Shown here piece by piece: positions 1 through 10,790 of a stretch of DNA of 64,000 nucleotides. Location: assembly GCA_021613375.1 (NCBI GenBank), contig CM038725.1:10353089-10417088 (forward strand). The letters are read 5' to 3'. Within the stretch, counting starts at the first letter, position 1, and each line of letters begins with the position of its first letter. The notes under the pieces were generated by a model. It was not told where the DNA came from and did not search any database. It saw only the letters and a program-made list of their open reading frames with translations. The position numbers and the translations under genes are program-made. The DNA comes from Megaleporinus macrocephalus. Taxonomy: Eukaryota; Chordata; Actinopteri; Characiformes; Anostomidae.

Positions 1-333
1 ACCCCACTTTGGCATTCTATGTGGCTACCACTTTGTGACGGAGATGTTGTCGTTCCCAATCACTTCCACTTTGTTGTAACACCACTGACAGTCCACTGTG
101 GAATATTTAGCAGTGAGGTAACTTCACAACTGGACTTGTTACACAGGTGGCATCCTATCACAGTACCACACTAGAGTTCACTGAGCTCCTGAGAGCGACC
201 CATTCTCTCACTAATGTTTGTAGAATCAGTCTGCATGACTAGGTGCTTGGTTTTATACACCTGTGGCCATGGAAGTGATTGGAACACCTGAATTCCATGA
301 TTTGGATGGGTGAACACTTTTGGCAATGTAGTG
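1..333 (-). mobile_element. Tc1-like transposon, 5' terminal part (continues past the left edge)
   Basis: Read on the minus strand from 333, the sequence starts with a Tc1-type terminal repeat (CACTACATTGCCAAAAGTG). It then encodes the N-terminal helix-turn-helix of a Tc1 transposase: GRSQEL, GTVIGCHLCNKSS, NIPQWTVSG. An in-frame TAG occurs soon after GRSQEL, so the copy is dead. The flanking TA is not preserved next to the terminal repeat. The same family supplies the fragment at 1008-1417. Confidence 0.8.
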
Positions 334-410
334 CACGTAACCTCAAATAGTTTTGCTTAACAAGCTAACATGGTTTAAAGCAGGTATGTAAGCCTTTTGC
401 CATTCAGACT

Positions 411-595
411 AGGGGTGGGCGATATGGCCCTAATGTAATATCATGATATTTCATGGTATCTTTGCAATAACGATACTATTGGCGATATGACAAAACATTG
501 AATTAAAAAATATACATATATTTCAAGAATACATTACTGCAACAAAATGAAAATTAAATTTTATTATTGTATACCATATGATATGGCACACTCCT
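411..595. mobile_element. MITE-like element with AGGGGTGGGCGATATGG end
   Basis: It begins AGGGGTGGGCGATATGG and ends with ATATGGCACACTCCT, which is an imperfect inverted match. GACT occurs just outside both ends, a weak 4-bp duplication candidate. The GATAT-rich interior is of a type common in fish genomes. The superfamily is not proven. Confidence 0.45.
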
Positions 596-837
596 GACTG
601 AGATATTAAAAATACAAGAATTTCCATCAGATTGTTACAGAAGTCATTGATCCAGAATGTCATGATACTAAACAATGCACTCCAAATATCTCCATATATC
701 CAGGACTGAAGTAAAATGAACGATACTGGACAGATAAAATCTGTCTCTAGTAGATATATAATGGGAAATGAGAAAAGTGTGAACGTTTCTTTTGCTAAAA
801 ACAGTAAAAAAGTAGTACCCTGATGTGATAATTAGTG

Positions 838-935
838 ATGGGTGATATGGCATGATATTTCAGGGTATAATATTGCTTACAATATTAAAAAATGTTGGCA
901 ATATTATTGTGTACGATATGATATGGCACACCCCT
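838..935. mobile_element. Second, shorter MITE-like copy of the same family
   Basis: It starts GATGGGTGATATGGCATGATATTTCA-like and ends GATATGGCACACCCCT, mirroring the element at 411-595. AATTA-type sequence lies on both sides, so a short duplication is possible. The 240 bp between the two copies may be the remains of one longer element. Confidence 0.4.
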
Positions 936-1007
936 AATTAAGACATATCCAAAACAGGTTAAAAGGTTTACCAACAGGGTTTCTGGCCTAGTCCAAGAGT
1001 AATACAC

Positions 1008-1417
1008 CATAATCCCCCCTCCACCAAACTTTACACCTGGAACAGTCAGACAAGTACCGTTCTCCTGGCAACCGGAAAACCCAGACTCATCCATTGGGTT
1101 GGCAGACGGAGAAGAGTCACTGCATCTGCACTGCGCTTGGTGATGTAAGGCTTGGATGTAGCTGCTCGGCCATGGAGACCCAATCCATAAAGCTCTCTAC
1201 TCTCTGTTCTTGAGCTGATCTGAAGGCCACATGAAGTTTGGAGGTCTGTAGCGATTGACTCTGCAGAAAGTTGGTGACCTCTATGCTCCTGTGCACTATG
1301 CTCCTGACCCCGCTCTGGCATTCTATGTGGCTACCACTTGGTGGCTGAGCTGCTGTCGTTCCCAATCACTTCCACTTTGTTATAATACCACTGACAGTTA
1401 CCTGTGGAATCCAAGAG
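1008..1417 (-). pseudogene. Internal Tc1 transposase fragment flanked by 19-bp direct repeats
   Basis: On the minus strand this encodes the end of the transposase DNA-binding region and part of the catalytic domain: SAESIATDLQTSCGLQISSRT, HGRAATSKPYITK, then after an internal deletion VKFGGGGIMV. Both terminal repeats are absent. Identical 19-bp sequences (TAGTCCAAGAGTAATACAC) sit at 989-1007 and 1418-1436, with GTGT as apparent microhomology at one edge. It is a non-functional fragment that entered by a route other than normal cut-and-paste. Confidence 0.8.
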
Positions 1418-1436
1418 TAGTCCAAGAGTAATACAC

Positions 1437-2274
1437 ACACAAACCAAACACGGTGAGGAACTTAACCAGAGTATAAACCCACGTTCGCCACACCTTAAAC
1501 ACTCAGCAGCCACTTAACCCTACCAAACTCAACACCATGACATTAAGCCATCAACTCGTTTGTTCTGACATCGTGGTGAAGCCTAATTACTTCACTGTTT
1601 ACATTTTCCTTTCAACAAGCTAGATGGAAAATGCCTTTATGCATATTCAACAGCGCGCCGGTGTGACTGCTTTTAAGGAGCACATAAGAATGACCCTCAT
1701 TAGAATAAGTCGGCGCTAATAGCTCGTAGCGCTGTCACATTTGTTAATGCCCGAATCTTAATTAACAGAATGAAAGGTAATCTCCTTTTGCTGCCATTGC
1801 GGCGCCGCGGCAGAGCGCTGGAAAGCTCCCCTGCTTTGTTTTGAAGAGGATCTGCGTTACGGCGTTGGTTTGCTGAGCTGTTTCTGTAATTGTTAAACGG
1901 GGAAAATGGCATATTCAGACTGAGGCAGAAGAGGCAGTAAACCTTTATACGGTTAGTATCACAACAAATCTAATCCCCATAATCACTGCTTTATTACAAT
2001 CACATGCCTCGCAGCGTTCTGTTGGACTGTTAGAGAATCCAGGCTTCTGCTGAGGGACATTATTGTAGTTATTCTCGAGCCTAGATTAATGGACAGGGTT
2101 TGACCATGAAACAGCTGTTCAGTGGACATTTGTAGGCACGCACACACGATCGAGCCACTACCAGGTCAGTTCCACTGCTGCGCTGATAACGTTCCCTCAC
2201 TCAAACGTTATAACAAGAGACTGACAAATGGCGTGGAGGGTGCTTTGTAAAGTGGTCAGTGTGTAGAAGTGCAA
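1437..2274. other. Single-copy intronic DNA; possible conserved non-coding block at 1620-1920
   Basis: I see no gene. The stretch 1620-1920 is complex and mixed in composition, without simple repeats. It includes homeodomain-type TAATTAA/TTAATTAA cores and GC-rich patches (GCGGCGCCGCGG near 1800). That is how intronic conserved elements often look, but without alignment this is only a candidate. Small ORFs here lack recognisable domains. Confidence 0.25.
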
Positions 2275-4450
2275 GGTGTGTATTTCTAATAAAATGGCCA
2301 CCTACTGGATATACATGTAAGTGTTTCCTTCCCAAAAAATTCCAGTAAATGTGGAAGTAGATGTGTTTTTGATAAAGTGACCTGTGATCAGAAGTACAAA
2401 GTGGGGGTTTCTAATTAAGTGGCCAGTAAGTGTGAAAGTAAAGCTATGCGTTTCTAATAAAGTGCCAAGTGAGTGCGAACGTGGAGGTATGTGTTTCTAA
2501 TAAAGTGGCTAGTGAGTGTAAAGTGGAGGTATGTGTTTCTAATAATGTGGCCAGTGAGTGTAAAGTGGAGGTATGTGTTTCTAATAATGTGGCCAGTGAG
2601 TGTAAAGTGGAGGTATGTGTTTCTAATAAAGTGGCCAGTGAGTGTAAAGTGGAGGTATGTGTTTCTAATAATGTGGCCAGTGAGTGTAAAGTGGAGGTAT
2701 GTGTTTCTAATAAAGTGCCAAGTGAGTGCGAACGTGGAGGTATGTGTTTCTAATAAAGTGGCTAGTGAGTGTAAAGTGGAGGTATGTGTTTCTAATAAAG
2801 TGGCTAGTGAGTGTAAAGTGGAGGTATGTGTTTCTAATAATGTGGCCAGTGAGTGTAAAGTGGATGTATGTTTCTAATAATGTGGCCAGTGAGTGTAAAG
2901 TGGAGGTATGTGTTTCTAATAAAGTGGCTAGTGAGTGTAAAGTGGAGGTATGTGTTTCTAATAATGTGGCCAGTGAGTGTAAAGTGGAGGTATGTGTTTC
3001 TAATAATGTGGCCAGTGAGTGTAAAGTGGAGGTATGTGTTTCTAATAAAGTGGCCAGTGAGTGTAAAGTGGAGGTATGTGTTTCTAATAATGTGGCCAGT
3101 GAGTGTAAAGTGGAGGAATGTGTTTCTAATAATGTGGCCAGTGAGTGTAAAGTGGATGTATGTTTCTAATAATGTGGCCAGTGAGTGTAAAGTGGAGGTA
3201 TGTGTTTCTAATAAAGTGGCTAGTGAGTGTAAAGTGGAGGGTATGTGTTTCTAATAATGTGGCCAGTGAGTGTAAAGTGGAGGTATGTGTTTCTAATAAT
3301 GTGGCCAGTGAGTGTAAAGTGGAGGTATGTGTTTCTAATAAAGTGGCCAGTGAGTGTAAAGTGGAGGTATGTGTTTCTAATAATGTGGCCAGTGAGTGTA
3401 AAGTGGAGGAATGTGTTTCTAATAATGTGACCAGTGAGTGTGAAAGTGGGGGTGGGTGTTTCTAATAAAGTGGCCAATGAGTGTGGAAGTAAATGAATGT
3501 GTTTCTAATAAAGTGGACAGTATAAGTATGTGTTTCTAATAAAGTGGCCATTATGTGGTAGAATAGGTGGGTGTTTCCAATAAGGTAGCCTGTAAGTGTG
3601 GAAGAAAAGGTAGGTGTTTCTAATAATTTGGCCAGAAGATGTATGTGTTTCTAATAAAGTGTCCAGTAAGTGTGAACATAGAGGTATGTGTTTCTAATAA
3701 AGTGGCCAGTGAGTGTGAAAGTGGGGGTGAGTGTTTCTAATAAAATGGCCAGTGAGTGTGGAAGTAAATGAATGTGTTTCTAATAAAGTGGCCAGTAAGT
3801 GTGGAAGTAAAGGTAGACGTTTCTAATAAAGTGGCCTGTAGAGGTATGAGTTTCTAATAAAGTGGCCAGTAAGTGTGCAGGTTAAAGTAGTTGTTTCTAA
3901 TAAAGTGGCCACTGTGTGGTAGAACAGGTGAGTGTTTCCAATAAAGGGCCAGTAAGTGTGAAAGTAAAGGTATGTGTTCCTAGTGAGATGGCCAGTGTGT
4001 GAAAGTATAGGTAGATGTTTCTAATAAAGTGGCCACTTACTAGAAGTGCAAGTGGGTCTTTCTAATAAAGCAGCCAGTAAATGTGAAAATAGAGGTATGT
4101 GTTTCTAATAAAGTGGCCAGTGAGTGGAAGTAAAGGGTAGTGCGTCCAATAAAGTGGAAGCACAAGGTATGTGTTTCTGATAAAGTGGCCAGTAAGTGGA
4201 AGCACAATGTGGGTATTTCTTATAAAGCGGCCACTGTTGGAGTGTGGAAGAGGTATGTGCCTCTAACAAAATGGCAAGTGATCACAAGTACACGGTAGGT
4301 GTTTCTAATAAAGTGGCCAATAAACGTACAAGCAGAGGAATGTGCTTCTAATAAAGATGCCACTGGGTGGAAATACAGGTAGGTGTTTTTAATAAAGTGA
4401 CCAGTGAGTGCAAATAGAAGGTAGGTGTTAGTAATAAAGTGAGATGTTGA
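2275..4450. repeat. Minisatellite A, 42-bp unit, ~50 copies
   Basis: The unit is 42 bp: GTGGCCAGTGAGTGTAAAG, then TGGAGGTATGTG, then TTTCTAATAAW. The core at 2469-3470 is very homogeneous and the flanks (2275-2468, 3471-4450) are diverged. Two higher-order periods are visible: 253 bp (six units plus 1 bp, marker GTGCGAACGTGG at ~2473 and ~2726) and 292 bp (seven units, one lacking GT, marker TGGATGTATGTTTC at 2861 and 3153). Because 42 is a multiple of three, several frames stay open and give spurious repeat proteins. Confidence 0.95.
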
Positions 4451-5262
4451 GTGTATAACAGATCCTAGACCACTCTGACAAGGTGAGCGAGAAGCCGCAG
4501 AGCACAAAAGGTCACAGGGGGCTTCATTTCGGTCTAGCATGAAGCATTTACCCACCGCTGTGATGAGCCAAAATTCTGCTATCCTCTTTATTCGGCTCCT
4601 TTAAAACTAAAAAAAGGATAGCAGGTTCCAGAAGAATCTCATTTCCTTCTGCTATAAACTTAGCCCCAGACACGGAAGCACCTCGCTGGAGTCACAGGGA
4701 GAGAGAAGTATTGGATTTATCAGCTTGTCCATTCCACAGTCCAGCGTGAGCTGGCACCTGTCATTGATATTCTCAGTGAGGAACTACAAGAAGACACCCA
4801 AACACTAGATTACTGAGCAGCTGCCGGAAACATAAAAGCCAGCCAAGCTCTGACTGAACTGCAGAATTCTAGAGGTGATGTTTCCGCAACAGTCCTGCTT
4901 ACTGCCAATTTCTTTCACACACCGGCTCAATCTTTTTGGTGATGAGTTATTTTATTATACAGTCAGACATACAGACCTTCTACACATCAAAAGTTAGTTT
5001 GAAGAATGTGTTCAGACAGAGGGCAAACAAACAGGATAAAAGGTAGAAAACAAACAAATATGACCAATGATGGACAAAGAAAAGCAAGTGCTGGACTTTG
5101 AAATAGGTCAGTGCATGTAAAAAGTTTTATTTTAAGATAAGATAATCCTTTATTAGTCCAACAGCTCATCTTAAACAAAGAGATTTAAACAAAGAGATTT
5201 TCATGATTTTTACTAATTAATATGTAAAGTATATAATGTAAATTGAAGCTAAGAGCATTCAT
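4451..5262. other. Non-repetitive segment separating minisatellites A and B
   Basis: No gene is visible. The segment interrupts two arrays of related units, so it is either an insertion or surviving ancestral sequence between them. It contains a minus-strand LINE tail at 5126-5160. The remainder is unassigned. Confidence 0.5.
5126..5160 (-). mobile_element. LINE 3' tail (L2-like), minus strand
   Basis: The minus strand reads GGACTAATAAAGGATTATC followed by TTATCTTA. This is the typical 3' end and short-repeat tail of teleost L2-like LINEs. No coding part is recognisable upstream, so this is a severely 5'-truncated copy. Confidence 0.5.
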
Positions 5263-7400
5263 TTTACTGTAAGTGTTTCTAATAAAGTGTTCAGTAAGTG
5301 TGAAAGTAGAGGTAGGTGTCTCCAATAAAGTGGCCAGTAAATGCAAGTACAGGTATGTGTTTCTAATAAAGTGCCCACTTACTGGAAGTGCAAGTAAGTG
5401 TTTCTAATAAAGTGGCCAGTAAGTGTGCAGGTATATGTTTCTAATAAAGTGGCCAGTAAATGTGCAGCTAGAAGTGGGTGTTTCTAATAAAGTGACCAGT
5501 AAGTGTGCAGGTATAAGTTTCTAATGAAGTGGCCAGTGAGTGGTAGTACAGTAAATGTTTCTAATAAAGTGGCCAGTAAGCGTGCAGGTAGAGGTGAGTG
5601 TTTTTAACAGAGTGGCCAGTAAGCATGCAGGCAGAGGTGGGTGTTTCTAATAAAGTGGCCAGTAAGTGTGCAGGTAGAGGTATGTGTTTCTAATAAATTG
5701 GCCAGTAAGTGTGCAGGTAGAGGTATTTGTTTCTAATAAAGTGGCCAGTAAGTGTGCAGGTAGAAGTGGGTGTTTCTAATAAAGTGGCCAGTAAATGTGC
5801 AGGTAGAAGTGGGTGTTTCTAATAAAGTGGCCAGTAAATGTGCAGATAGAAGTGGGTGTTTCTAATAAAGTGGCCAGTAAGTGTGCAGGTAGAAGTAGGT
5901 GTTTCTAATAAAGTTACCAGTAAGTGTGCAGGTAGAGGTATGTGTTTCTAATAAAGTGGCCAGCAAGTCTGCATGTAGAGGTATGTGTTTCTAGTAAAGT
6001 GGCCAGTAAGTGTACAGGTAAAAGTGGGTGTTTCTAATAAAGTTACCAGTAAGTGTGCAGGTCGAGGTATGTGTTTCTAATAAAGTGGCCAGTAAGTGTG
6101 CAGGTAAAAATGGGTGTTTCTAATAAAGTGGCCAGTAAGTGTGCAGGTAAAAATGGGTGTTTCTAATAAAGTGGCCAGTAAGTGTGCATGTAGAGGTATG
6201 TGTTTCTAGTAAAGTGGCCAGTAAGTCTGCAGGTAAAAATGGGCATTTCTAATAAAGTGGCCTGTAAGTGTGCAGATACAAGTGGGTGTTTCTAATAAAG
6301 TGGCCAGTAAGTGTGCAGGTATAAGTTTCTAATGAAGTGGCCAGTGAGTGGTAGTACAGTAAATGTTTCTAATAAAGTGGCCAGTAAGCGTGCAGGTAGA
6401 GGTGAGTGTTTTTAACAGAGTGGCCAGTAAGCATGCAGGCAGAGGTGGGTGTTTCTAATAAAGTGGCCAGTAAGTGTGCAGGTAGAGGTATTTGTTTCTA
6501 ATAAAGTGGCCAGTAAGTGTGCAGGTAGAAGTGGGTGTTTCTAATAAAGTGGCCAGTAAATGTGCAGGTAGAAGTGGGTGTTTCTAATAAAGTGGCCAGT
6601 AAATGTGCAGATAGAAGTGGGTGTTTCTAATAAAGTGGCCAGTAAGTGTGCAGGTAGAAGTAGGTGTTTCTAATAAAGTTACCAGTAAGTGTGCAGGTAG
6701 AGGTATGTGTTTCTAATAAAGTGGCCAGCAAGTCTGCATGTAGAGGTATGTGTTTCTAGTAAAGTGGCCAGTAAGTGTACAGGTAAAAGTGGGTGTTTCT
6801 AATAAAGTTACCAGTAAGTGTGCAGGTAGAGGTATGTGTTTCTAATAAAGTGGCCAGTAAGTGTGCAGGTAAAAATGGGTGTTAATAATAAAGTGGCCAG
6901 TAAGTGTGCAGGTAAAAATGGGTGTTTCTAATAAAGTGGCCAGTAAGTGTGCATGTAGAGGTATGTGTTTCTAGTAAAGTGGCCAGTAAGTCTGCAGGTA
7001 AAAATGGGCGTTTCTAATAAAGTGGCCAGTAAGTGTGCAGATACAAGTGGGTGTTTCTAATAAAGTGGCCAGTAAGTGTGCAGGTATAAGTTTCTAATGA
7101 AGTGGCCAGTGAGTGGTAGTACAGTAAATGTTTCTAATAAAGTGGCCAGTAAGCGTGCAGGTAGAGGTGAGTGTTTTTAACAGAGTGGCCAGTAAGCATG
7201 CAGGCAGAGGTGGGTGTTTCTAATAAAGTGGCCAGTAAGTGTGCAGTTATAAGTTTCTAATAAAGTGGCAGTACACTAAATGTTTCTAATAAAGTGGCCA
7301 GTAAGCGTGCAGGTAGAGGTGGGTGTTTTTAACAGAGTGGCCAGTAAGCATGCAGGTAGAGGTGGGTGTTTCTAATAAAGTGGCCATTAGTACAAAGTGG
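5263..7400. repeat. Minisatellite B, 43-bp unit, ~49 copies, with 808/765-bp higher-order repeats
   Basis: The unit is 43 bp, related to array A but with GTGCAGGTAGAGG in place of GTAAAGTGGAGG. The marker variant CTAATGAAGTGG recurs at 5521, 6329 and 7094, giving blocks of 808 and 765 bp. The 43-bp difference is one unit missing from the second block. The blocks appear nearly identical, so the duplication is recent. A partial third block runs from 7094 and a further degraded one from about 7240. Nearly every unit contains AATAAAG on the plus strand. Confidence 0.95.
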
Positions 7401-8270
7401 GTGTTTACACTAAAGCATAAACAGTAGATAATAAACGCAGACGAACATTCGTTTGTAATATTTCTGTTTTCTTTGAGTTTCCTTTTCCACCTTGTCAACT
7501 TCTTCATCCATAAAAACCCCGCACTGTCACAGTAAGTGGTGTAACGAGAGGAACGTAAGCAGCATTAAGTTCAAAACCTGGTAAATTCTGTTTTTGGGTT
7601 TCTTTAAGCGCTGATAATTTGTTGTTTTCTCCTTCCTGACAAGGTCCATCGAGCAGAACACGTCCACCCCCGCACAGAGATTTTACTTGCTTTTTTAAAA
7701 AGAATAGAATCATTAATTAGCTTGTTTGGAGAGAGCTGCTGGTAGAAGGTCTAGTCTTGATAACAGTACGTGTGACAACCTGTTTTGCTTTATTCCACCC
7801 TGACACATCCCACAAGTTCAGTATGATAGGGCTGCATGTCTCAATGGGCCTCACTCATCAATATTTGTTGTTACTTATGTTTGTTCTTGAGAAGGGTCCT
7901 AGGAAAAGGTCCGCGTCAGATTCGTGATGTGGTCTTGAGTGTGCGTTGATTTTGTTCTTAACTGAGAACAAATCCCAAACAAGCAAACTTTAGTGAACAT
8001 CAGAAATTTGAGTGGATTTTATTATTTATTTCTTATTTACTTAATGAAAGTATTATTCTGCATACTGAGTCCATAGAAGAGCCACTTCTAGTTCCCTAAA
8101 GGACCTTTATTAGAGGTCGGTTACAACCTACTCATGACAAACGTCTGGTGTTTGATATTGTAGCTCTATACAAGTAGTCATGTCACCACACTCACTCACT
8201 ATCATGTGTTTCTACAGATTTCAGTCTTTGCTAAAAATCATATCTTGACATAAACATAAACATATAAATA
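7401..8270. other. Intronic DNA between minisatellites B and C
   Basis: I see no gene, RNA or clear transposon end. Short ORFs on the minus strand (about 7286-7713) have no recognisable domain, and one of them runs into the array. The stretch around 7850-8000 looks like dispersed repeat sequence but I cannot name it. Confidence 0.4.
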
Positions 8271-9090
8271 CCTACCTACCTGTGTACATGTAGACTGTAA
8301 CACTACCTTCACCTACCTGTGTACATGTAGACTATAACACTACCTTCACCTACCTGTGTACATGTAGACTGTAACACTACCTTCACCTACCTGTGCACAT
8401 GTAAACTGTAACACTACCTTTACCTACCTGTGCACATGTAAACTGTAACACTACCTTCACCTACCTGTGTACATGTAAACTGTAACACTACCTTCACCTA
8501 CCTGTGTACATGTAAACTGTAACACTACCTTCACCTACCTGTGTACAAGTAAACTGTAACACTACCTTCACCTACCTGTGTACATGTAAACTGTAACACT
8601 ACCTTTACCTACCTGTGCACATGTAAACTGTAACACTACCGTCACCTACCTGTGTACAGGTACACTGTAACACTACCTTCACCTACGTGTGCACATGTAA
8701 ACTGTAACACTACCTTTACCTACCTGTGCACATGTAAACTGTAACACTACCTTCACCTACCTGTGTACATGTAAACTGTAACACTACCTTCACCTACCTG
8801 TGTACATGTAAACTGTAACACTACCTTCACCTACCTGTGTACAAGTAAACTGTAACACTACCTTCACCTACCTGTGTACATGTAAACTGTAACACTACCT
8901 TTACCTACCTGTGCACATGTAAACTGTAACACTACCTTCACCTACCTGTGTACAGGTACACTGTAACACTACCTTCACCTACCTGTGTACATGTAAACTG
9001 TAACACTACTTTTACCTACCTGTGCACATGTAAACTGTAACACTACCTTCACCTACCTGTGTACAGGTAAACTGTAACACTACCTTCACC
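8271..9090. repeat. Minisatellite C, 37-bp unit, ~22 copies
   Basis: The unit is 37 bp: CACCTACCTGTGTACATG then TAAACTGTAACACTACCTT. Variants GTGCACATG, GTGTACAAG and GTACAGGTACAC recur at an offset of 296 bp (8 units): 8391/8687, 8541/8837 and 8650/8946. This shows an eight-unit higher-order repeat. In the edil3 sense (minus) strand each unit contains CAGGTAGGT, which resembles a splice donor. Confidence 0.95.
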
Positions 9091-10285
9091 AAATGCTAGA
9101 AATGTAAATGTCCATTGTATGTATGTATCTCATAGAACGACTGAGGGTTCTATATCAGAGGTTTTTCTTAGAGCCAAGAAGAACCGTAATATGTGTGTGA
9201 ATGAGAAGCTTGGTGGGTGCAGAAACACCACATCCAGTCTACAAGACATGCCAAGTGATGCATCATACAGAACCATACAAGTTCTATATAAACTTTCTAT
9301 AGTTTCCCAGAACCATCCACCAAATCCAGGAGGAGCCTTAACTTTCAGTGTGTGATGAGGGGCCGCGCTGAAACGAGCAGCTTCCTAGGCAAAAAGATGC
9401 AGAGATCAACATCTCCTTTAGCACTTCCTCTTTAAAGCTTTCAAACGGGTCGTTTCAGGAGCCATCCCGAGAGACGAGGTGTCCGAAGGAAGCCGGAAGA
9501 GAGGAAAAGACCACAAGGCCGCCGCTGAAGACTTAGCGGCTTCCAGAGGGTCCTTGAAAGCCCGCTTCAATCGTGCTCAAAACAGCGCACCGAGTGTCAT
9601 CTTCCCCCTGGGGCGGAAGACGTGGCGGGGCGTGTGAGGTGCATACAGATCGGCCGCTGAGAAGCCGCGATACACACACAGCATGCACTTCAGCGCTGAT
9701 AGAAGCCTCTAGAAAACACCTGCGAGATGAGAGCGGGAGCTGCGGCCTGGCCGGCACGCTGGTGGGGTTGTGCTTATGGTGGGGCGCGGGGATGGACGTG
9801 TTTCTTGCTTTCCGCTGAGGGTGTTTGTATGTGTTTCGATTTAGCTCGACAGCACACACTGTGATGTTGGGCTTTGATGCGATGCCAGGAAATGTTTTCT
9901 GAAGCTCATAGCTTAGCGCTCCGGGTTTGAGGTTCTGGTTGCCTAGGAGCGGAAGATATTTCATGTTATTAGCGCATCTCCTACTTCACTTGAGTCTTCT
10001 TCACCACTTCAAACACGGATTGCTTTAAAGACTGCCCGAATGCTCATTTCGTTATGTCTTTGTGGAGGGCTGTACTGTGGTGGTCATTCTTCTTCTTCCA
10101 TTATCCTAATCCTGCCTTTGTGGTGGGATTTAAAAGGCAATATCACTGCGTTCTGAGCATCATCTCCCTCCTGCTTAGAGAGTAGTAAGCAGCAGCAGCT
10201 GTTTCTCATGCTTTTTCCGGCCAAAAATAAAATGCAAAAATAAATATCGTTGCTGTGGAAAGAAAAGTATCTCCAAAACACCAGC
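9091..10285. other. Intronic single-copy DNA, GC-rich block at ~9350-9960
   Basis: No exon is recognised. The block 9350-9960 is GC-richer and more complex than its surroundings. It gives overlapping ORFs on both strands (81 and 143 codons) without family motifs, as chance ORFs in GC-rich DNA do. It is a candidate regulatory or conserved element only. Confidence 0.25.
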
Positions 10286-10460
10286 TTCACAAGAGAGGCC
10301 AAAAACTGCCTTTACTTGCAATGGAAGTCTATGGAACCAGAATGTTGTCCAAGCTATTTTGGAGCAGTTCCACTGATCCACTAAGCACGAAATTTGCGCA
10401 CAATGTAAACAGCAGATGCTGCGTTCGAGTGAGGTATAAAAAAAAAATGACCAAAAATTT
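10286..10460 (+). repeat. Dispersed repeat, copy 1 (GAGGCCAAAAACTG family)
   Basis: It contains GAGAGGCCAAAAACTGCC, CAATGGAAGTCTATGGAACC and TTTTGGAGCA in order. The same ordered blocks recur at 12768-12925 (minus), 33338-33530 (plus), 43672-43775 (plus) and 61185-61310 (minus). It is non-coding and most likely a MITE-type family. Its class was not determined. Confidence 0.6.
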
Positions 10461-10790
10461 CTTTGGACAGCCACGTGGACTGGTTTTATTCAGAAATCCC
10501 CAGAAATACATATTCATGGTAAGTGTTATCCAGTTACAGCACAGTTAGAAAGAATCAGGAGGCCATAAAGGCCTACCGTATAATTAGACAGTTATTATGT
10601 AAACAAAGTCTTTCAGTGTGGTTTGATTTGACATGATCTGTTCAAGATAATCATACGATGCCAGAATTGTTTACAGGGATGATGATAGGAACTGATTATC
10701 TGAAGAAATTATAAAGGAATTACACTAATCTTTCTGCGTTTACGCATCATTCAGTCACTAAAGATGGCAGAGACTGAAAACAACTGTATT

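Noticed and set aside
1..1436. Single Tc1 element spanning both fragments
   Set aside because: Both fragments contain the same transposase region (CATTCTATGTGGCTACCA at about 14 and 1319), so they are two separate copies.
2469..3477. Overlapping repeat ORFs on both strands (VEVCVSNNVASECK, LTGHIIRNTYLHF types)
   Set aside because: A 42-bp unit keeps several frames open at once. Open frames on both strands over the same units show it is not coding.
8271..9090. Regular repeats considered as a CRISPR array
   Set aside because: Units are contiguous with no unique spacers, and the surroundings are clearly vertebrate. It is a minisatellite.
9533..9964. 143-codon minus-strand ORF as a host exon
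   Set aside because: No domain, no convincing splice sites, and an open frame on the opposite strand. Consistent with chance in GC-rich DNA.
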